A stretch of DNA of 64,000 nucleotides from Planctomycetota bacterium (GTDB lineage: Bacteria > Planctomycetota > UBA1135 > GCA-002686595), in contig JADJNY010000015.1 in assembly GCA_016714045.1 (NCBI GenBank), positions 806,001-870,000 of the forward strand, read 5' to 3'. Positions within the stretch are counted from its first letter, which is position 1. Each line of letters begins with the position of its first letter. A program made the translations under genes and the position numbers. Below are positions 57,705 through 64,000 of the stretch, piece after piece. Below the pieces are notes generated by a model, which did not search any database, was not told the origin of the DNA, and worked only from the letters and a program-made list of their open reading frames with translations.

Positions 57705-60700
57705 GTGCGCTTCCGGAACGGATTGGTCACCGTTCGTGCGAGGTGGAGGGAGCACCCTCGGCTCGAGCGGTTGCCCGAGCGAATCCGGGAGCGCCCCATG
57801 ACCAGCCAGGTCGTTCCCCAGAACTCCGATGCCGTCGAGGTTCGCAGACGACAGTGGGTCGTCCGCGAAGTGGTCGCATCCTCGCTTCCCGCAGATCCGC
57901 TTCGTGACACTTCGAGCGAAAGAAGCCACGTCGTCAGACTCTCGTCGATGGACGAGGACGGCTGGGGTGACGAGCTCGAGGTCGTGTGGGAGATCGAGCC
58001 CGGCGCGCGAGTCGTCCATCGCGGTCGTCCCGAGTTGCCGCGACCCGACGGCTTCGACGATCCCGAGAGCTTCTCCGCCTTCCTCGACGCCGTGCGCTGG
58101 GGCACCGTGTCCTCTGCCGACGCCAGCTCGCTCCAGTCCCCGTTCCGCAGCGGGGTGACGATCGAGAACTACCAGCTCGAGCCTGTCGTCCGCGCGATCC
58201 GCATGCCGCGCGTCAACCTGCTCATCGCCGACGACGTCGGTCTGGGCAAGACGATCGAAGCGGGGCTTGTGCTCCAAGAGCTCCTGTTGCGGCACCGGAT
58301 CCAGAACGTACTCGTCGTGTGCCCCGCTTCGCTGAACACGAAGTGGAAGGACGAGATGCGCGAGAAGTTCGGACTGGAGTTCGAGATCGTCGACTCGGAG
58401 GCCATGAAGCGCCTGCGCCGCGAACGCGGGCTCCACGTCAACCCGTGGACGCACTTCCCGCGGCTGATCACGTCGATGGACTACCTGAAGCGCGAGACGC
58501 CGCTGCGGCTCTTCCGCGAGACGCTGCCGGGGCCGAACGAACCGACCTATCCGCGCCGCCACGGCCTGCTGATCGTCGACGAAGCGCACAACATCGCGCC
58601 GGCCGGATCCGGCACCTACTCGGTCGAGTCGCAGCGCACGGACGCCATCCGCACGATCGCACCTCACTTCGAGCACAAGCTCTTCCTCTCCGCCACTCCA
58701 CACAACGGCTTCCCCGAGAGCTTCTCCGCGCTCCTGCACCTGCTCGACGACCAGCGCTTCACGCGCGGTGTGCGACGACAGGACCCGAAGCAGGTCCAGG
58801 CCGTGATGGTCCGCCGCCTGAAGACCGAGCTCGTGGACGAGCAAGGCAAGCGCGTGTTCCTCGAGCGTCGGATCACGCCGATCCCGGTGCGGTACACCGA
58901 CGAGGAGCGCGCCCTCTACCAGGACTTGAAGCGCTACGGGGAGCTCCGACGCGCGACCGAGAAAGAGACCAACGGCCCCAAGTCCCTCGGCACGGACTTC
59001 GTGCTGAAGCTCCTCAAGAAGCGCCTCTTCTCCTCGCCGCAGGCCTTCGCCGACACGCTCGACAAGCACGTCGAAACGCTCCGCGGTCTCGGCGAGAAGG
59101 AGACGCCGCGGCGCCGCGTTCCCGAGGGTGTGCTCCGCCGGCAGCTCGAAGCCGTCGAGGAGCCCGAGGAGTCCACCGACGACGAGCACGAGGACGAGCT
59201 CTCGGACGCCGTCGTTGCCGCCACGAACACGTTCGACTCGATGGGCAGCGAGGAGAAGCAGCTCCTCGAGAGCCTCGCCACACGCGCTCGACGCGCCGCG
59301 AATCGACCCGACTCGAAGACCACCGAGCTCTTGCGCTGGCTCGACGCGACCGTGCGCCCCGGCGGCACGTGGAACGACGAGCGCGTGATCATCTTCACCG
59401 AGTTCCGCGCCACCCAGAAGTGGCTCCAGGGCGTCCTCGCCACCCACGGGCTCGCCGCGGAAGGTCGCCTCGAACTCCTCTACGGTGGCATGAACGAGGA
59501 CGAACGCGAGCGCATCAAGGCCGCGTTCCAGGCGCACCCCTCGGAATCGAAGGTACGCATCCTGCTTGCGACCGACATGGCCTCGGAGGGCATCGACCTC
59601 CAGAACCACTGCCATCGTCTCGTCCACTTCGAGATCCCGTGGAACCCGAACGTGCTCGAGCAGCGCAACGGCCGCATCGACCGCCACGGCCAGCGCTTCG
59701 CCCCCGAGATCTACCACTTCGTCGGCGCGAACTACCGCAGCGACGTCGGCGATGCCGACACGCGTCCCGGCGACCTCGAAGGCGACCTCGAGTTCCTCAT
59801 GGTCGCCGTGCGCAAGATCCAGCGCATCGGCAGCGACCTGCTCGGCAAGGTGAGCCCCGTCGTGGCGAAGCAGGTCGAGGAGGCGATGCTCGGCAAGCGT
59901 CGCACGATCGACACGTCACGCCCCGAGAAAGAAGCCGAGCCCGTCCGTCGCCTGCTCTCGTTCCAGCGCAAGCTCGCCGACGACATCGCCAAGCTGCGAC
60001 GCACGCTGGACGAGTCGCGTGAGGAGCTGCACGTCACGCCGGCTTCGGTGCGACGCGTGGTCGAGGTCGGCTTGCGTCTCGCGAAGCAGCCGCCGCTCCG
60101 TGCGGTCGACCTGCACTCCGAACGCTTCTGGATGCCGCGGTTGAGCGGCGCGTGGGCCGGATGCACCGCGGGCCTGGAGCACCCTCACACGAAGAAGGTC
60201 CGTCCGATCACGTTCGACCACGAGGATGCGAAGGGGCGGGACGATGTCGTGCTCGTCCACCTGAACCATCGACTCGTCGATCTGTCCCAGCGCCTGCTGC
60301 GCGCGGAGATCTCTGCGTCGAGCGACTCGCGACGGATCCACCGCATCGCCGCGTGCAGCGTATCGCCCGACGTGACGAAGGAGCTCACCGTCCTCGCCTG
60401 GGCCAGGATCCTCGTGCTCGGCGCCGACGGGCACCGCCTGCACGAGCAGGTCATCGTCTCCGGTGGCTACGTGTCGGGCGACCGGTTCCGCCGCTTCGAG
60501 ACTGTCGACGAGACGAACCGGCTCGAGCGAGCTGTGACGGAACGAGCCACGAATGACGCTCAGCGCGAGCGCATCCGCGGACTCTGGCCCCGGATCGAGA
60601 AGCCGCTGGCCGAAGCGCTCCAAGCACGCGAGCAGCAGCGCACGAAGAACCTGCACTCCATGCTCGAAGAGCGCGCCGAGGACGAGTGCCGCAAGGTCGA

Positions 60701-60950
60701 GGCGATCTTCGCCGAGCTGGCCAAGCAGATCGAAGACGAGCTCGGCGACCGCAAGCAGATACAGCTCGAACTCTTCACCGATCCCGAGAAGGCGCAGTGG
60801 CAGCGCGACGCCGAGAGCTTGCAGGAGGAACTGAAGCGCATCCCCGAACGCCTCCGTGCCGAGCAGGCCGAGCTGCGTCGCCGCTACCGCGACCCGAAGC
60901 CCTGGAGCTTCCCCGTCGCCGTCGCCTTCCTCGTCCCCGAGAACTGGTGA
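57705..60950 (+). CDS. drmD: SNF2-family helicase, probable DISARM DrmD
   Basis: 1081 aa, GTG start with GGAGGAG 6 bp upstream. N-terminal beta-rich domain to about 140 (VEVRRRQWVVREV). Helicase lobe 1: ADDVGLGKTIEAG (Walker A, K182), DEAH at about 292 (LLIVDEAHNIAP), LSATPHNGFPESF. Lobe 2 at about 555-690: VIIFTEFRATQKWLQGVL, LATDMASEGIDLQNHCHRLV, ERNGRIDRHGQ-type motif VI (QRNGRIDRHGQRF). A C-terminal helical region follows, including an acidic/coiled segment (KRLFSSPQAFADTLDKH between the lobes). The next gene is a large adenine methyltransferase, the order of class 1 DISARM. It should couple DNA translocation to restriction of phage DNA. Confidence 0.82.
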   Translation: MRFRNGLVTVRARWREHPRLERLPERIRERPMTSQVVPQNSDAVEVRRRQWVVREVVASSLPADPLRDTSSERSHVVRLSSMDEDGWGDELEVVWEIEPGARVVHRGRPELPRPDGFDDPESFSAFLDAVRWGTVSSADASSLQSPFRSGVTIENYQLEPVVRAIRMPRVNLLIADDVGLGKTIEAGLVLQELLLRHRIQNVLVVCPASLNTKWKDEMREKFGLEFEIVDSEAMKRLRRERGLHVNPWTHFPRLITSMDYLKRETPLRLFRETLPGPNEPTYPRRHGLLIVDEAHNIAPAGSGTYSVESQRTDAIRTIAPHFEHKLFLSATPHNGFPESFSALLHLLDDQRFTRGVRRQDPKQVQAVMVRRLKTELVDEQGKRVFLERRITPIPVRYTDEERALYQDLKRYGELRRATEKETNGPKSLGTDFVLKLLKKRLFSSPQAFADTLDKHVETLRGLGEKETPRRRVPEGVLRRQLEAVEEPEESTDDEHEDELSDAVVAATNTFDSMGSEEKQLLESLATRARRAANRPDSKTTELLRWLDATVRPGGTWNDERVIIFTEFRATQKWLQGVLATHGLAAEGRLELLYGGMNEDERERIKAAFQAHPSESKVRILLATDMASEGIDLQNHCHRLVHFEIPWNPNVLEQRNGRIDRHGQRFAPEIYHFVGANYRSDVGDADTRPGDLEGDLEFLMVAVRKIQRIGSDLLGKVSPVVAKQVEEAMLGKRRTIDTSRPEKEAEPVRRLLSFQRKLADDIAKLRRTLDESREELHVTPASVRRVVEVGLRLAKQPPLRAVDLHSERFWMPRLSGAWAGCTAGLEHPHTKKVRPITFDHEDAKGRDDVVLVHLNHRLVDLSQRLLRAEISASSDSRRIHRIAACSVSPDVTKELTVLAWARILVLGADGHRLHEQVIVSGGYVSGDRFRRFETVDETNRLERAVTERATNDAQRERIRGLWPRIEKPLAEALQAREQQRTKNLHSMLEERAEDECRKVEAIFAELAKQIEDELGDRKQIQLELFTDPEKAQWQRDAESLQEELKRIPERLRAEQAELRRRYRDPKPWSFPVAVAFLVPENW

Positions 60951-60966
60951 CCTTCCCGACCCTTCG

Positions 60967-63900
60967 ATGGCACGCCGCACCAAGAGACCCCCGACCGCTG
61001 GAGCCAACCACCTCGAGTGGCTGCGGCTCGTCGAAGTGTCGGGGCCGTTCCTCTCGTTGCCGGTGCTCAAGGAAGCGCTGCCGCAAGGGCTCGAAGTCGA
61101 CGACCGCGATGTCCGCGCCGAGTTGAAAGCAGCTCATGCCGAGTGGACGGAGAAGGCCCACGACAGGGCCTACCACACGCAGTGGATCCGCTTCGTGCTC
61201 GGGCGCGCGCTGGAGCTGGGGCCCGAGGTCCTCGTCGACGGTCCCGGCGTGCCCGCGAACCTCCGGGTGCGAGTCGCCGTGCACCACGAGGACCTCCGGC
61301 CGGACTTCGCGGTCCTCGGCTTCGCGGAGAGTGGGGAGCGGCCGACGCGACTCGTCGTGCAGGTGTTCGACGCGGGCACCGACCTCGAACGGCCCGTGGA
61401 GGACGCACGCTGGAAGGCCTCGCCCGTGACGCGCATGGTCGAGCTGCTGCGTGGACTTCCGGACGGAGGCCCGACCCTCGGCCTCGTCACGAACGGCGAG
61501 CAGTGGGTCCTCGTCTCGGCCCCACGCAAGGGCACGACGACCTTCGTGACCTGGCACGCTTCGCTCTGGTTCGAGGAGAAGATCACTCTCCAGGCCTTCC
61601 GCACGCTCCTCGGCGCGCGGCGCGTGTTCGGCCCCGTGGACGAGACTCTCGAGCGCCTGAGCGATCGCAGCGCCGAGCACCAGCACGACGTAACGATCCA
61701 GCTCGGCTTGCAGGTGCGCGAAGCGATCGAGCTGCTCGTGCGCCGCATCGACGAACTCGACCGCCGCTCGGGTCGCACCCTGCTAGAAGGCGTCACCGAG
61801 AAGCAGGTCTACGAGGCCGCCGTCACGGTGATGATGCGCCTGGTCTTCCTCTTCTACCTGGAGGAGCAGGCCGACCTGTACTTCCCGGTCGCGAAGTCGA
61901 ACTTCTACCAGCGGCACTACGCGCTCTCGCCGCTCGGCGCATCGCTCCGTGCCGAAGCCGATCGCCTCGGCCCCGACGTGCTCGAGCGTCGTACTTCGGC
62001 CTGGTGTCGACTCCTCGCGACCTTCCGCGCGATCCACGGCGGCGTCGGCCACGTCGACATGCGCCTGCCGGCCTACGGCGGTCACCTGTTCGACCCGGAT
62101 CGGTTCCCGTTCCTCGAGGGCCGCAAGCCCGGCCAGGGATGGCGGACCAACGCTGCCACACCGCTCGCGATCGACGACGCGACCGTGCTGTTCGTGCTCG
62201 AAGCGCTCCAGGTCCTGCGGGTGCGCGATGGCGGAGCCAACGGGGCCGAGACGCGCCGCCTGTCGTTCCGTGAGCTGGGCGTCGAGCAGATCGGCAACGT
62301 GTACGAGAGTTTGTTCGACCACACGGCGAAGCGTGCCGACGACGCGGTCGTCAGCCTGAAGGCCTCGAAGGGCGAGGAGCCCGAGATCGAGCTCCGCGAG
62401 CTGGAGCAGCGCTACGACCCGATAGACACTTCGAAGCTAGTCTCGTTCGTGAAGGAACGAACGGGACGGACGGAGCCGTCGATCGCGAAGGACCTGGAGT
62501 ACACGATCGATGAAGACCCCTCCCGCTGGCTGCTCGCGTGCGGCAACGATTCGGAGCTCTATGGTCGCGTGAAGCCCGTCGCGGGGCTCGTGCGCGAGGA
62601 CAGGCGAAAGCAGCCGGTCGTCTATCCGAAAGACAGCATCTACGTCACCGCCGGCGCGGACCGGCGCAGCACGGGGACGCACTACACGCCTCCGAGCCTG
62701 ACCGAGCCCGTCGTGCGCTACGCCCTCGAACCGCTCGTGTACGAGGGGCCGGCGGAGGGCAAGCCCGAGTCGGAGTGGGTGCTGAAGTCGGCTCGGGAGA
62801 TCCTCGCACTGCGCGTCTGCGACCTCGCGTGTGGGTCTGGCGCGTTCCTCGTGCAGGCGTGTCGCTACCTCGCGGAACGTTTGGTCGAGGCTTGGGCGCT
62901 GCTCGAGGCGGCAAATCCTGGCCGGCTGCTTATCACACCCGAGGGCGATCTCTCCACGGGTGCGGCCGGGGAACGGATTATCCCGAAGGACGACGTCGAG
63001 CGGCAGGCGATCGCACGGCGTGTCGTTGCGGACCGTTGTCTCTACGGCGTCGACATCAATCCGATGGCCGTCGAAATGGCGAAGTTGTCGCTCTGGCTGA
63101 CGACTCTCCAGCGGGAGAAGCCCTTCGGGTTCCTGGACCACAGCATCCGCCACGGCGACTCGCTCGTCGGCGTGACTGATACGTGGCAGCTCGAAAAGCT
63201 GAACCTGACGAACCGGGCTGTACCGGAGGTTCTGGCCGCGGGGCTGGTCCGATCCGCCCTCGCTAGGGCCCGAACGCTGCGCATCCAACTCGGAGCGCTA
63301 CCCACGGAGACGGTGGAGGATGTCGAGCGAAAGGCTGCTCTGTTGCAAGAGGCTGAGTCTCAAGTCCGCGCGTTACGAGCGATCTCTGATTCGCTGATCG
63401 CGGCGTACCTCGATGCCGTCCAGCGACCTGCGGGTCAGAGACCTCGCAGGTTGAGAGTGAGCCTTGAGCAGGACGTAGCGTCCGACGTCAAGAAGATCCT
63501 CGATCCCACACTGGGGGACGACGCGCGACGAACGGAAGCCACGAAGTGCTCCGAGCGCGCACTCGCCGCGCTCAGAGCCGGAGCACCTCTCGGCAGCCTG
63601 CAACGGACTCCGTTGCACTGGTTGCTCGAGTTTCCGGAGGTATTCGAGGCCATCGGTGACGACCGGGGATTCGACGCTTTCGTGGGCAATCCACCCTTTC
63701 GCGGCGGGAAGCTCATCAGTGGCGACTTCGGTCAGGACTATCGCGAGTTCCTCGTTGCCGTTGTCGCACAAGGAACCAAGGGCAACGCCGACCTCGTTGG
63801 GTACATGTACCTGCGAGCCTGCTCTCTCCTGAGGTCTTCTGGCACACTCGGACTGCTGGCTACCAATTCGATCGCTCAGGGCGAAACGCGAGATGTCTCA

Positions 63901-64000
63901 CTGGGCCGCGTCGTTTCGAACGGATTCACCATCTACCGTGCAATTAGGAGTTCGCCGTGGCCAGGAGCTGCAGCGCTTGAGGTGTCTCACACATGGATCC
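60967..64000 (+). CDS. drmMI: Large N6-adenine DNA methyltransferase, probable DISARM DrmMI (3' truncated by window)
   Basis: ATG at 60967 (MARRTKRPPTAGANHLEWLR), 16 bp after the helicase stop. 1011 residues visible without a stop. Residues 1-330 are an N-terminal domain typical of large type IIG/DISARM-like methylases (THYTPPSLTEPVVRYALEPL precedes the core). SAM motif I is CDLACGSGAFLVQ (D619). Motif CLYGVDINPMAVEMAKLSLW follows. The catalytic motif IV is FVGNPPF (N908-F911), the amino-methyltransferase (NPPF) signature. A target-recognition region would lie beyond the edge. It should modify host DNA and so protect it from the system. Confidence 0.8.
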   Translation, partial: MARRTKRPPTAGANHLEWLRLVEVSGPFLSLPVLKEALPQGLEVDDRDVRAELKAAHAEWTEKAHDRAYHTQWIRFVLGRALELGPEVLVDGPGVPANLRVRVAVHHEDLRPDFAVLGFAESGERPTRLVVQVFDAGTDLERPVEDARWKASPVTRMVELLRGLPDGGPTLGLVTNGEQWVLVSAPRKGTTTFVTWHASLWFEEKITLQAFRTLLGARRVFGPVDETLERLSDRSAEHQHDVTIQLGLQVREAIELLVRRIDELDRRSGRTLLEGVTEKQVYEAAVTVMMRLVFLFYLEEQADLYFPVAKSNFYQRHYALSPLGASLRAEADRLGPDVLERRTSAWCRLLATFRAIHGGVGHVDMRLPAYGGHLFDPDRFPFLEGRKPGQGWRTNAATPLAIDDATVLFVLEALQVLRVRDGGANGAETRRLSFRELGVEQIGNVYESLFDHTAKRADDAVVSLKASKGEEPEIELRELEQRYDPIDTSKLVSFVKERTGRTEPSIAKDLEYTIDEDPSRWLLACGNDSELYGRVKPVAGLVREDRRKQPVVYPKDSIYVTAGADRRSTGTHYTPPSLTEPVVRYALEPLVYEGPAEGKPESEWVLKSAREILALRVCDLACGSGAFLVQACRYLAERLVEAWALLEAANPGRLLITPEGDLSTGAAGERIIPKDDVERQAIARRVVADRCLYGVDINPMAVEMAKLSLWLTTLQREKPFGFLDHSIRHGDSLVGVTDTWQLEKLNLTNRAVPEVLAAGLVRSALARARTLRIQLGALPTETVEDVERKAALLQEAESQVRALRAISDSLIAAYLDAVQRPAGQRPRRLRVSLEQDVASDVKKILDPTLGDDARRTEATKCSERALAALRAGAPLGSLQRTPLHWLLEFPEVFEAIGDDRGFDAFVGNPPFRGGKLISGDFGQDYREFLVAVVAQGTKGNADLVGYMYLRACSLLRSSGTLGLLATNSIAQGETRDVSLGRVVSNGFTIYRAIRSSPWPGAAALEVSHTWI

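Noticed and set aside
57600..59717. A 705-codon minus-strand frame opposite the helicase
   Set aside because: Antisense of clear helicase motifs.

Overview
The window is about 64 kb of very GC-rich bacterial DNA. It most likely comes from a Planctomycetota bacterium. The evidence is a DUF1501 / DUF1549-DUF1553 cytochrome-type gene pair, an ECF sigma factor divergent from a Ser/Thr kinase fused to a formylglycine-generating-enzyme-like (SUMF1) domain, an rpiB-deoC pair with microcompartment-type N-terminal helices, and many exported or lipoprotein genes. This placement rests on gene families, not on an rRNA or marker tree.

Layout: (1) 1-11.3 kb: end of an ECF sigma factor, an anti-sigma factor and an RseB-like lipoprotein; a TonB-type protein with an outer-membrane protein; a second ECF sigma factor divergent from the receptor kinase; and the rpiB-deoC operon. 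(2) 12.2-28.0 kb: a tightly packed same-strand run of ten exported amidohydrolase-family genes (one with two domains). Only three keep the HxH metal motif. One carries an in-frame amber codon, and a 3 x 96-bp tandem repeat sits inside the run. (3) 28.2-37 kb: SGNH hydrolase, a frameshifted TrpD2-like gene, a 36-bp minisatellite, a MOSC protein, a phospholipase-D/cardiolipin-synthase-like enzyme, exported proteins, a frameshifted alpha/beta hydrolase and an LRR lipoprotein with a YHS-like tail. (4) 37-44.2 kb: DUF1501, DUF1549/DUF1553 and a nine-haem cytochrome lipoprotein. (5) 44.4-51.5 kb: small lipoprotein, proS, three small membrane proteins, a rhodanese, a largely gene-free 1.1 kb stretch and two pseudopilin-like genes.

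(6) From about 51.65 kb to the right edge lies a mobile defence region. The 5' half of a tRNA-Arg(CCU) is cut at its anticodon loop. Next to it are a tyrosine integrase whose reading frame runs out through the tRNA remnant into the host pseudopilin gene, an intact tRNA-Arg(CCU) just upstream of that integrase, an excisionase-like HTH gene, an XRE repressor plus ImmA-type protease operon, a DUF3892 protein, and a second tyrosine recombinase. The window ends in a SNF2 helicase and a large adenine methyltransferase that look like the first two genes (drmD, drmMI) of a class 1 DISARM anti-phage system. The core drmA/B/C genes would lie beyond the edge.

At least five genes (near 5.05, 30.06, 34.98, 53.92/54.02 and 54.6 kb) need one-base corrections, most of them in G/C runs, to restore a sensible protein. 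This pattern fits consensus errors in a long-read assembly at least as well as real gene decay, and should be kept in mind for every 'broken' gene reported here.
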